NCBI RefSeq assembly: GCF_037042905.1
Contig: NC_087261.1
Location: 13,466,217-13,530,216 of the forward strand
Length of the DNA: 64,000 nucleotides
Direction: 5' to 3'
From: Lytechinus pictus
Lineage: Eukaryota > Echinodermata > Echinoidea > Temnopleuroida > Toxopneustidae
A program made the translations under genes and the position numbers. Every line of letters starts with the position of its first letter. Positions within the stretch are counted from its first letter, which is position 1. Below are positions 20,942-31,631 of this stretch, piece by piece. The notes beneath the pieces were generated by a model, which saw only the letters and a list, made by a program, of their open reading frames with translations, ran no database searches and had not been told where the DNA came from.

Positions 20942-23900
20942 ATGACTGATTTTACTAGGTTTCCATTTAGTTCTTTAAACAACGACGACTTGTTGTCTCT
21001 CTCGGCGCAACATGGCGCTACTCACACATTAGATAATCATAATTCCAATTACGATACACTCATACGAAATTTTATGGACAATAATACAACCAATCTTAAT
21101 TACAACTTTGATGCAAATGATCAATTTGGACAACTCTCTACATCACATTATTTCACAGAACAACATTTCAAATCATCTATTACATCAGACAACACAAGCG
21201 AAAGTTTTTATCTTCTCCATTTAAATATTCGAAGTGCCAGTAAAAATTTTGATAAACTTAAATTATTCCTAGATAACAACCGGTTTCCGAAATCTTCATT
21301 TATTGGTTTAACTGAAACATGGTTCTCTGATAATCCATGTTCACTCTTCACACTCCCTGATTTTGATTTAATTGTTAATAATAGAACGCAAAGACCTGGA
21401 GGTGGTGTCGCTCTGTACATACCACAACAATACGATTATACTCATATAGCTAATATAACCATATCAAACGACGTTTTAGAAACCCTGTTTGTTGAAGTCA
21501 CAAACCCAAAAGGCAAAAACTTAATACTGGGTGTATTTTATAGACCTCCTCAATCAAATACCAATGCATTCTTAGAATCTCTCAATGAAATTTTATTAAA
21601 TCCTGTTTTGAAAAATAAAGATTGTTTCTTCATGGGTGACTTCAATATCAACTTAGTAAATTGCAATTCTAACAGCACCTCTCAGGAGTTTCTTGAAATG
21701 TTTCTTTCCTATTCTTTTTTACCGCTTATCACTAAACCGACAAGAGTTACAAATAACTCGGCCACTTTAATTGACAACATTTTTAGCAATATAACTCAAC
21801 AAATCCCCAAAGCCGGCGTTATCATTAGTGACATCACTGATCACTTTCCCATTTTTGCTAGGTTATCTACAAATAAAGCTATAATGAAAGAAACATTCAA
21901 TACTCCATTTAGAAAAATAACTGATGACAATATAAACAATCTAATTAATGACTTAAATACAACAGACTGGTCGAGTGTTTTTGAATCCACAGACGTTGAT
22001 GACGCATACAACTTCTTCATTTCCAAATTAACATCTTCTCTAGATACTCACGTTCCTTTTACTATCAACAGAAAATCAAATTATAAAAAGGTCCCACTCC
22101 ACCCGTGGATTACTAAATCACTTTTGAGATCAATCAACCGAAAGAACAAATTATACTATAAATACATATCCAAACCAAGCGACAAATCCCGTTCTAAATA
22201 TACATCATATAAAAACACACTTACTTCTTTACTTCGTATTGCAAAAAAAGAATATTATACCTCCCAACTTGATTTGCACAAAAATGATATGAGGAATACT
22301 TGGAAAATTATAAATGGCGCGTTAAACAAAAAGAATAAAAGTTCCACTATATCAAAAATAAAAACACACAACACAATCATCGATGACAATAACTTAATAG
22401 CAAATGAGTTTAATTCATATTTTTCCAATATTGGCAACAATCTGGCAAGCAAAATCCCATTAACACATAAATCATTTAACAGTTTTCTTAACAACCCAAA
22501 CCCTAACTCTATATTTTTTAATCCTACCAATACAGGAGAAATTATTAATATTGTTAACAATCTGCACTCTAAGAAGAGCCCAGGTTTCGATAGCATTCCT
22601 AACTTTCTACTCAAGAAAATTATTTTAACTATCGTCGATCCTTTGGTGCACATATTAAATATTTCTATGAACACAGGGAAAGTACCTAGTCTCATGAAAA
22701 TAGCCAAAGTCATCCCTCTTTACAAAAAAGGCGACAATCAACTTGTTTCTAACTACCGCCCTATTTCATTACTCACCTCATTATCTAAAATTCTCGAAAA
22801 ACTTATACATACACGTACAAGTACGTTTTTTGATAAACATAATATCTTTTCTAACTCACAATTTGGGTTTCGCGAAAATCATAGCACTTCACATGCAATT
22901 CTGTCTTTTATTGATAAAATCACTACTTCCATAGATAAAGGTTTTCATACTGTTGGTATTTTCCTGGACTTCTCCAAGGCCTTCGATACCATTAACCACG
23001 AAATACTTCTTTATAAACTTTCTTTTTATGGTATTAGGGGGAAGGCCTTGGAGTGGTTCAGGAGTTACCTAACAGATAGGTCTCAATTCGTATCAGTTAA
23101 CAACGCTACTTCTTCTACTCTTCCTATCACCTGTGGAGTACCTCAGGGTAGCTTACTTGGCCCTCTTCTTTTTATTACTTACATCAATGACATTAAAAAA
23201 AGTTCAAATTTACTAACATTCATACTGTTTGCAGACGACTCGAATATTTTCTTTTCTCATGATAACGCAAATCAACTTGTAAAAATTGTAAACTCTGAAC
23301 TCATACATGTAACTGACTGGATTAAGGCGAATAAACTATCACTTAACCTACAAAAGACAAATTATATGCTTTTTAGTAACAAAACACATACATTACCTGA
23401 CAATCTCATTTTTGATAACACCGTTCTTGAAAATGTATCACAAACCAGATTCTTGGGTGTTATTATTGACAATAAGCTATCATGGAAACCACACATTGAT
23501 AATATATGCAAAACAATTTCAAGAAACATCGGAATTATTAACAAGCTCAAATATTTTCTTCCATCTCACACTTTACTTACATTATATCATACACTAATAT
23601 TACCATACATTAATTATGGCATTTTGGCATGGGGTTGTGCAATCCAAACACAATTACAAAGGATACTGTTGTTGCAGAAGAAGGCCCTTAGAATAATTTT
23701 TCAAACTCATTTCAGATCACACACAGATGTCCTTTTTTTCCAAAATAATATTCTTAAAGTGAATGATTTATATCTTTTCCAACTCGCCCAATTTATGTAT
23801 AAACTAAATAAAAATGATCTCCCCACAATTTTTTCAAATATGTTTTGTAAAAACTCCTCCATACATGATTACCCAACGAGACAACGTAATTGTTATCATC

Positions 23901-24076
23901 TACCCCCAACCCGTACTCTTTTAGCAAAAAACTCTTTCGTCTTTTTTGGACCAGTGTATTGGAATTCACTGCCCAATGACTTTAAAGAATCACCAAGCAT
24001 TAACATTTTCAAGCGCAAACTTAAAAAGATGCTAATTTGTCAATACTCCACACCAACAAGTCAAGCTAATATATAA
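20942..24076 (+). CDS. LINE ORF2: endonuclease and reverse transcriptase, 1044 aa
   Basis: This protein nicks target DNA and copies the element's RNA into the nick. The frame is open from 20663, but ATG at 20942 (MTDFTRFPF) is the likelier start, because the upstream part is hydrophobic translation of pyrimidine-rich DNA. The endonuclease (about 21211-21890) has LHLNIRSASKNFDKL, GLTETWFSD, GGGVALYIPQ, FMGDFNINL and ISDITDHFPIFA. The RT (about 22560-23400) has SKKSPGFDSIPNFLL, NYRPISLLTSLSKILEKL, FLDFSKAFDTINHEIL, GVPQGSLLGPLLFITYIND and FADDSN. The C-terminal domain has FLGVIIDNKLSWKPHI and RQRNCYHLPP. All key motifs are present and no stop interrupts them. Clade assignment (CR1/Crack/Daphne/L2) is uncertain. 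Confidence 0.88.
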   Translation: MTDFTRFPFSSLNNDDLLSLSAQHGATHTLDNHNSNYDTLIRNFMDNNTTNLNYNFDANDQFGQLSTSHYFTEQHFKSSITSDNTSESFYLLHLNIRSASKNFDKLKLFLDNNRFPKSSFIGLTETWFSDNPCSLFTLPDFDLIVNNRTQRPGGGVALYIPQQYDYTHIANITISNDVLETLFVEVTNPKGKNLILGVFYRPPQSNTNAFLESLNEILLNPVLKNKDCFFMGDFNINLVNCNSNSTSQEFLEMFLSYSFLPLITKPTRVTNNSATLIDNIFSNITQQIPKAGVIISDITDHFPIFARLSTNKAIMKETFNTPFRKITDDNINNLINDLNTTDWSSVFESTDVDDAYNFFISKLTSSLDTHVPFTINRKSNYKKVPLHPWITKSLLRSINRKNKLYYKYISKPSDKSRSKYTSYKNTLTSLLRIAKKEYYTSQLDLHKNDMRNTWKIINGALNKKNKSSTISKIKTHNTIIDDNNLIANEFNSYFSNIGNNLASKIPLTHKSFNSFLNNPNPNSIFFNPTNTGEIINIVNNLHSKKSPGFDSIPNFLLKKIILTIVDPLVHILNISMNTGKVPSLMKIAKVIPLYKKGDNQLVSNYRPISLLTSLSKILEKLIHTRTSTFFDKHNIFSNSQFGFRENHSTSHAILSFIDKITTSIDKGFHTVGIFLDFSKAFDTINHEILLYKLSFYGIRGKALEWFRSYLTDRSQFVSVNNATSSTLPITCGVPQGSLLGPLLFITYINDIKKSSNLLTFILFADDSNIFFSHDNANQLVKIVNSELIHVTDWIKANKLSLNLQKTNYMLFSNKTHTLPDNLIFDNTVLENVSQTRFLGVIIDNKLSWKPHIDNICKTISRNIGIINKLKYFLPSHTLLTLYHTLILPYINYGILAWGCAIQTQLQRILLLQKKALRIIFQTHFRSHTDVLFFQNNILKVNDLYLFQLAQFMYKLNKNDLPTIFSNMFCKNSSIHDYPTRQRNCYHLPPTRTLLAKNSFVFFGPVYWNSLPNDFKESPSINIFKRKLKKMLICQYSTPTSQANI

Positions 24077-24442
24077 CTGTAACTAAACGTATTTACAACT
24101 ATCATTTAATTATCAACAAATTTGTCTAATATATATTCTAAATAATGTCACTACCGTGTCCTATGACCTGTGCACCTGTCATGTTCCTCTTTTTATTTTC
24201 AGTTTTATTTGCACCACCCTTTTCTCCCCTCTCTTTCCTTTCCCTCCCTTTTCCACTCTTATAATTTCTATTAAAAATTTTATCATCATTATCGTTATCA
24301 CTCCAATTATTCAAATTACTTTCCACTTTTTGTTGTCGCTTATATGCTCTATTTTGGTATTTTGTAGATTATGTATTTTATTTTTGTTTTCCACCCGTCT
24401 CTTGTATATAGGTTATGTTAATTAGTATTGGAACTATGTTTA

Positions 24443-24486
24443 GGGACTTGCCTTATTTACAAGCTCTGCTTTTCTTGGCAAGTCCC
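24443..24486 (+). other. LINE 3'-UTR stem-loop
   Basis: GGGACTTGCC (24443-24452) and GGCAAGTCCC (24477-24486) form a perfect 10-bp stem around a 24-nt loop containing TTACAAGCTCTGCTTTTC. It is a candidate recognition hairpin for the element's RT. Confidence 0.75.
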
Positions 24487-24647
24487 TCCGTTCAGATAAT
24501 TTTATCTTCAATATTTGTTATGAAATGTTATAGAACTGTATGTATTATTTTGAACATGTATTTACACTTTACTTTGATTATATCTTTTGTTTGAACGGAA
24601 ATAAATGAATAAATCTAAAAAATCTAAACCTCTTTGTCACAGTCACA

Positions 24648-26227
24648 CAGTGGCGTAACAGGCGGGGGGGGGGGGGGGCAGGGGGGGGGGCAAGCTGCCC
24701 CCCTGGTGGATTTCACCGGGAAAATAAAAGATAAACGGGAAAAATAAAAAAAGGAGGGAGAAAGAAAGGGAAAGGGGAAGGAAAGGGGAAAAGGAAAGGG
24801 AAAAGAAAACGAACAAAAAAATCTTTTTTTAATGGAAAAGGAAGGAAAGCGGTTAAATGTACGAAAGAAGAACATTTGAGAAAGAACAAATCATTCCGAA
24901 ATAGGCCTATGTAATACAATAGCACGGTGGGAAATAAATTAAAAGATGACAAAGTGGCAAACAATAGCGGGAAACGAAGGTAAGAGTGTAAATAGTCAAA
25001 AGCTAAACTGGAAAACTAAGAAAAGGGACAAGAACAAAAATAATAACGCGACCGGGCTGCCGATGATTGAAATTAAAGAGCGGGAAGAAAGATGGACTGC
25101 ATACAACATTGTGCTATAAGCTTGCTAAATTTTATGCAAATAAGCTACCGGGGCTTTGCCCCAACCCAACGCAGTAGGGGCTGCTCATTAACCTTCAAAT
25201 GGCTCTATAACGCCCCCCGTTCAATCACTGGCATACAGGCGCGGGGGGGTCTTGGTTCCAGCCCCAAGAGGAAACATAAAAAAAATTATAGGAGACAACG
25301 TATAATGATATGAATGGAAACAAAGAAATGTATTATTTGCTGAATATAATGGAAAAACCTATCACATAATTAGAATTTAATTTCAATAGGCAATTTTTTT
25401 CCAGCTCGCTTTGCACGCTGGCGACTTTTTACAAATTTTTTTCCACATTGCTATGTTTTATTGTCCCCTCAAAATATTGGGTTCATTACGCAACTGGGTT
25501 GAATAAATGTGTTAATTGTGTAAAAGCTATATTCTGTACAAGCCCGCGATTTAATTAAAATAGCGGCAAACTGTGAGGTTTAACGGCTTTGATATAAAAA
25601 AGTTCCGGGGCTCCGACCCGGACCCCAACCGCACAGCACTGCGTATGGAAGGGTTGGGCCAAGGCCCCAAAAAGTTCTACAAACAAGAACAAAAAAAGGA
25701 GGATCAAAAGCAAAGGAAAAGTGTAGGATATGATTTTATTTACTGAAAATAATGTCAAAAAATAGCTCAAAGTTAGATTCTCATGAAAAGGTTATTTTTT
25801 TCTCGCTCGCTTCGCTCGCTCGGGACTTATATAAAGCAGTTTTTTAGCACATGTGCTATACTGCGCCCCTCATTTTTTTTTACTCTTCACGCTACTACCG
25901 CAAAGAATCCTGTTCACAGTGGCGTACAGACCACAAAAAAAAGGAATCTAAAGAGAAAAGAGTGAAATATATTATTCTCTGGATATCATGTCAAAATCTA
26001 TCACAAAATTGGATTTTTGCATTAAAAAGGTCAAAAATTTTGCTCGCTCGCTTCGCTCGCTCGCAACTTTTTTTTGAAAGATAAATTCTGCCCGATACGC
26101 AATATCTGGCCTTCTAAAAAAATTCGCCTCATTTCACCATTACGCCTGTTCATACCATGATATGACCGGGAAATTTTGGGCTCTTGCCCCCCCCCCCCCC
26201 TGGCCACCGACCCCTGTTACGCCGCTG
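24648..26227. mobile_element. Non-autonomous TIR element with GCTCGC palindromes, ~1.58 kb
   Basis: CAGTGGCGTAACAGG at the left is inverted at the right (CCCTGTTACGCCGCTG). G-runs follow the left TIR and C-runs precede the right one. Inside, GCTCGCTCGCTTCGCTCGCTCG-like palindromes lie at about 25800-25823 and 26041-26064, with a weaker form at 25404-25425. Open frames inside do not resemble known proteins. No convincing target-site duplication is visible. Confidence 0.65.
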
Positions 26228-26399
26228 CATCCACACTCACGAAAACGACTATAAAGCGATCAATGGTATGTCATTCGAGATAACACAATCCCAACACAAT
26301 AGCTTCCATCGGCTTCTCGTATCGCTTTTGTTGGTGAGTCTGCCTCACCGTAATCTATGGTATATACGGGCAAAATGCATTTCGGTATCGGTAAAAACA

Positions 26400-27560
26400 C
26401 AACTTAGTTGAGTTTCCTCTATCTGCTACATATAAATAAGTGCTGGCATATTAAAGCATACCCCCTTAGGGGGTCGTCGAAATCACCTACCCCTATTCCA
26501 TATTTTACCTATTTATGGGAAAATGCTATTTTCGAGCCCCCATTGAGGCAAAAAGTGTTGCTGCTATCTGTAGTAAGGCAAATTTTTATTGTTTTTAAAC
26601 TATATGGAGACGAAAGAGTAGAGGTTCCTCTATATGCTACATACAGTGTTTGCATATTGGAGCATACCCCCTTAGGGGGTCGCTGAAATCCCCTACCCCT
26701 TTTCCATATTTTACCTATTTATGGGAAAATATGCTATTTTCGAGCCCCCATTGAGGTAAAAAATGTTTCTGCTATATAGAAAAGCCAGTTTTATTCTTTT
26801 GAAACTACGTGGAATTAAATGAGTAGACTTTCTCCTATCTGCTGCTAATAAGTGGTTGCACAGCAAAGCCTATCCCCTCTGGGTGTTCCCAAAGTCACCC
26901 ACCCCTTTTCCATATTTTTTCCAATATATGGGAAAATCTGCCAATCTTGGAGCCTTTGAAGAAGGTAGAAGTCGATATGCCAGCACTCTTTTTACATGTA
27001 GCAGATAGAAAAAAAGCATATTCTTTTATTTCCAAGTGGTTTCCAAAATCAAAACTAGCTTTCCTATATAGCAGAAATGCCCTTTTGCCTGTATGGGGGC
27101 TCAAACACTGCAATTTTTTCAATAAAGAGGGAAAATAGACTTAAAAGTTGGAAGAGTTCGGCAGCCCCTGAAGGGGGAAGGCTTCAGTGTGCTACCACTT
27201 CTTTATATGTAACTGATAAAGAAGATCATACTTTGTTATCTTTATGTGCTTACAAAACAAAAACAAGGGCTTTACTGCAAGGCAGAAACACATTTTGCCT
27301 CAATGGTTCTCCAAAATGAAGAATTTTCCGAGAAATTGGAAAAATACGAAAAAAGGATTGGGTGAATTTGGCAGCCCCCTGAGGGGTAGGCTTTGCTATG
27401 CCCTAACTTATGTATATGTAGCTGATAGAGAAAAGCCTACTCTTTTGTCTCTAAGTGATTTAAAGGGGAAAAAATACACACCCAAAACAAAATTTTGCCA
27501 CATTGGGGGCTCCGAAAAGCACGATATCAAATAGTCAAGCTACGGATAAGGGTGTGGTAT
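26400..27560. mobile_element. Foldback element with tandem ~210-bp subunits in both arms
   Basis: The left half (26400-26960) holds three head-to-tail copies of a ~210-bp unit. Each has TCTGCTACAT-like, ACCCCCTTAGGGGGT, CCATATTTTACC and CGAGCCCCCATTGAGG blocks. The right half (26975-27560) holds the same unit in reverse (CATGTAGCAGATAG, CCCCTGAGGGG, GGGGGCTC). It is therefore a large inverted repeat made of tandem subunits. No gene is seen in it. Confidence 0.7.
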
Positions 27561-29379
27561 GTAACCTTCTACTGGCTCTTGTGGGACTATGCTTTAAGGT
27601 GCCCGAGAGTAATTGCATGCAAAATGAAAATGCAGAGCAATGCCTCGATCCTCTATCTTTTTCAAGAGATTTCATTATTATAAAAGTTGCTTTGTGTAGA
27701 AAACGCCTTTTACCCTCATACATATAATACAAGTAATACATACCTTTCTATCGATCGCTAAGCACGTTACATGCATTTCTGCATGTTAGGCACATCAACA
27801 AAGGCGATGCAAGATAAAACAGATAGATGTCAATGCACATGATTATTTTGGTTCAATTTTTTTTGATGAATTCTTTTTTTTTCCAAAATATATATACCGG
27901 ACTATTCAGAAAACAATTTCAACCGATTTCTACTTTCCAAATCATAGTGAAATGCGTATTCATTTAAGATTGTCCCATTGTCAGACTCTGTGCAATAAAA
28001 TATGAAAATAATTGATTTTCATTTAAAAAGTCCAAGAGGGCCGCCAAAGATATCAATTTTGAACCCCGTTGGACACGATTATGCAAAGGGAACATCAAGA
28101 TTCATTAACTAGACACTTCAGGCAAATAAAAACGTTGAGTGAAAAATATTTTGATGGTACACATGAACCCCCTTATCCGACTCGACTACAACGATGCAGT
28201 CATACATGGTATAGATTCGTTGCGATTCGTTGTTAAAAACTAGGCTGAAAACGTAGCCTATAGACTGCCCAGTGGGCAATCAATCTTTGCTGAAATCATT
28301 TATTTATCAGCAGAGACATAATGAAGATGAAAATATGTTGTTTAGAAGATTTAATATCATGCAAAATGCAGAAAACATCAATAAAAGTAGGCATATCGTT
28401 CGCACACCTCAGCTATATGGTAAAAATAGGCCAAAAACGCACGATTTCTATGTGCGCAACATATTGAAAAGGGGGCTGAAATCACACTCTATAATGTCAT
28501 TTCCAATTACTGGCATATATTTTCTAAGAGTAGAGATATAGATGAAGAGAATGATATTATGCTTGAGAGGAAATATATCAAATAAAGTACACTAAAAAAG
28601 AAAATAAATTTCTGAATCAATTTTCGACAATTTTTGAAGCAAGAAATCTCCCAAACTAATGATATGCAAATTTCATTACGTAATTTGCATATGTAAACAA
28701 TAATTTTTGTTCGTGAAATTTTGCATATCTCTTGTGCACTACTTGAAAAATATATTTTGAAAGTTTCATACAAAACAAGCATGGTTTGGCTGAGACATTT
28801 CACCTTGACTTCATGCTATGTGTAGAATGTCTAAAAAATTGTGAAATAGGGCCATTTTGTAGTGACGTCATATATTACGTCATTTCGGAGGGAAGACCAC
28901 GGATAGAACCCGGCAGCAATGCATTTTTGTAAACTTCAGGGTCCATGCCATCCAGCTATGGGGTCATTTGCTTGTCCGGCTTTCGGTTGAATAAACTTCC
29001 TGGGCTGCCGGACTATAAACGAGGGAGTGGCAGACAGCTTGTAATTTTATAATTGTACACACTCTTATTGGATTAATTGCCAATTCTATGACTCTTTAAA
29101 CTTTTTTTTTAATTAGTAAAAAACACTTAATTTCCCTAATCAGCATCGCTTTGACATGTACTTTAATTTATATTTCATTAAACGTGAAAATGGCTACCTC
29201 TAGTTTTATATCAAAAGTGTAAAGTTATGGAACTGATAACCTTGCTTTTTCAATATACACACACTTATTTAACCCGACGTTCATCAATTTCAATCTAGTG
29301 TTCAAGATTCTTTTCTATTTAACATTATCTCCAAATGCTAGTATTTCATTTGATTTGTTACCTATATAATTATATTGGT
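27561..29379. other. No gene recognised
   Basis: Ordinary AT-rich sequence with short frames. One local feature is a symmetric pair ATGCAAAT...ATTTGCAT at about 28663-28690. A TGACGTCA site lies near 28863. Confidence 0.4.
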
Positions 29380-29690
29380 CGAAGGAAAGCCTGCGAGCTA
29401 CATTTGTTTTAGACCCTACTTTTTTCCCCAGGCAACCTGGACTAGTAAACTGTGTATATCGTTGTTCCTTCCCTCATTGTACTCATTTGCTTTGTAACGT
29501 GATCTTTGTTGAAATGCCGAATTTTTATTTATTTGTTTGTTTGTTTTCTTTAATTTATACTGTAGGCCTGATGGGGTCCCAAATCTGTCATTCTGAGTTC
29601 TATGATGTTATGCTGATACCACCATGTTTGTGTTTGATTTGGTTTGAATAAAATACTATTACTATACTATACTATACATAATAATGATAA
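29380..29690 (+). mobile_element. Possible LINE 3' end
   Basis: T-rich, non-coding sequence ending in GGTTTGAATAAAATACTATT and then ACTAT repeats, as CR1/L2 tails do. No coding part or clear hairpin was found, so this is tentative. Confidence 0.3.
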
Positions 29691-29729
29691 CAATCAAATA
29701 TGATAATAAATAATAATAATAATAGTAAT

Positions 29730-29790
<61 letters not shown>

Positions 29791-29890
29791 TATGATTATG
29801 ATAATGATAATAAAAATGATACTAATGATAAAAATGATAAAAATGATAATAATGATGATAATAATAATGATAATGATAATAATAATTAAA
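29690..29890. repeat. (AAT/GAT)n microsatellite
   Basis: About 200 bp of ATA, AATAAT and GATAAT repeats, ending 117 bp before the first codon of the XKR gene. Confidence 0.9.
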
Positions 29891-30006
29891 TCATTGTAAA
29901 ACGAGATCGATTCACCTTAGCTTGCAGTACGCCCTCTACTGATATCGCTGCTATTATAGTGCTATAGTAGTATACCGGGTATTTCAAATTCTCGACATAG
30001 CTAAAA

Positions 30007-30121
30007 ATGGGGAATAAAGAGGAGGATGAAGAATCTCCTTTCAAAAGCAGTACTTTCAATGTCTTGGATGCTCTTTTTGTTCTCATTTCAATGGGACTTA
30101 TCGTTGCCGATCTTGTGACTG
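30007..30121 (+). CDS. XKR gene exon 1
   Basis: Encodes MGNKEEDEESPFKSSTFNVL and the first hydrophobic segment (DALFVLISMGLIVADLVT). The donor is CTG|GTTCGT, weaker than consensus; it is chosen because it joins in frame to exon 2 (G+AC = Asp). Confidence 0.8.
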
Positions 30122-31594
30122 GTTCGTTTAGATCATATTATTTTTTTGTAATTTTAAGTTAGAACTTAACTTAGAGTCTGACTGCCGAGTGCTGCCTGGA
30201 TATTGAAAGGCCTCCCCGCGCCCACCCCCGACCCGCCCGGCCCGGCGCGTAGACCTGCGGTCGCTTGACGGCGGCTTGGGTCCACTCGCTCACTGCACTG
30301 CCACTGGGAGTGGGAGATTTCAAGTTCAGTGTTGACCTTTTGGTGTTGGTGTTAGGTCAATTTGTACGCGATTATAACACCAAACATAAAATTAAGATGA
30401 TCTAGATGAAGATGAGCTTGATTCATGTTATTGTTAATACTTGTCATGCTTGTGCCTGGCCCTGGGCTGTGGTCATGGTGGTGTGAGTTGTGACTAGTCA
30501 CTAGATCTATTATTACTATTAGTACAAATGGTTAATGGAACTACCCCTTAATTATCGACCACCTGATTTTCTAAGCATCGTATCTGCGAAAATATTTATC
30601 AGTTTTAGGCCTACCTAGTTTTCGTCTCATTTGTGCAGAAAATTGAGCAGATCAGATTCCAATGTTTCGATCGGCGACTCCGATTCAATTCGCGTATATA
30701 AATATATATCGACGAACAACGAATACAACGATTTTACATTTGCACCCTTTTGAAACCGGCCAAAATGTTGGTGAAATTTCACACTTGAAATAGCAAGTAT
30801 TTTCCATAATTTCTTGAAATTGTTTTTATTAACATATGTAGACACCTTAGATCAAGAAAATGAAGAATACATGTGTATCATTTACTATTTAGGCCTATTT
30901 CATTTTTTACTCTAAAAGATCATTTTCAGTTGATGTTAATAAAGGGATGGTCCGGGCTGAAAGTATTTATAGCTTAATAAATAGAGTAGAATTCACTGAG
31001 CAAAATGCCAAAAATTTCATCAAAATCGGATAACAAATAACAAAGTTAAATATTGAATTTTAAAGTTTAGCAATATTTGGGAAAAACAGTCATGAAGAAT
31101 ATTCATTAGGTGGGCTGATCCGCTGATGATGTCACATCTCCACTTGTTCTTTTGTATGTTATTAAATGAAATGAAATGAGGTTTATTCAAATTTTTTCCT
31201 CCAAGAAGTAGAAAAATTGGAATGACAACTGATTTAGTGCATTAGATATTTATTGCTGCAACTTATTTCATTATAAGGGAGACATATTATTCACACAAGT
31301 ATGAAATAATGAAAAAATTATGATTTTATGTAATAATATAAGAAAACCGAAAGTGGAGATGTGACATCATCAGCCCACCAAATGAATATTCATGACGACT
31401 GTTTTCACAAAATATTGCTAAACTTTAAACTTCAATAACTTTATCATTTGTTATCCGATTTTGATGAAATTTTCGGCATTTTGCTCAGTGAATTCTACTC
31501 TATGTATTAAGATATAAATATTTTCAGCCCGGACCATTCCTTTAACTTATCTCCCTACATGAAAGTCTACACATGGGACCACAATATGTAGTCC

Positions 31595-31631
<37 letters not shown>

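Larger units (their letters stand above)
20640..24615 (+). mobile_element. CR1/L2-group LINE with intact ORF
   Basis: It has one long uninterrupted ORF with endonuclease and RT, a 530-bp 3' UTR, a hairpin at 24443-24486, and an end of GGAAATAAATGAATAAATCT with short AATCTAAA repeats. The 5' boundary is not defined. The intact frame suggests recent activity. Confidence 0.85.
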
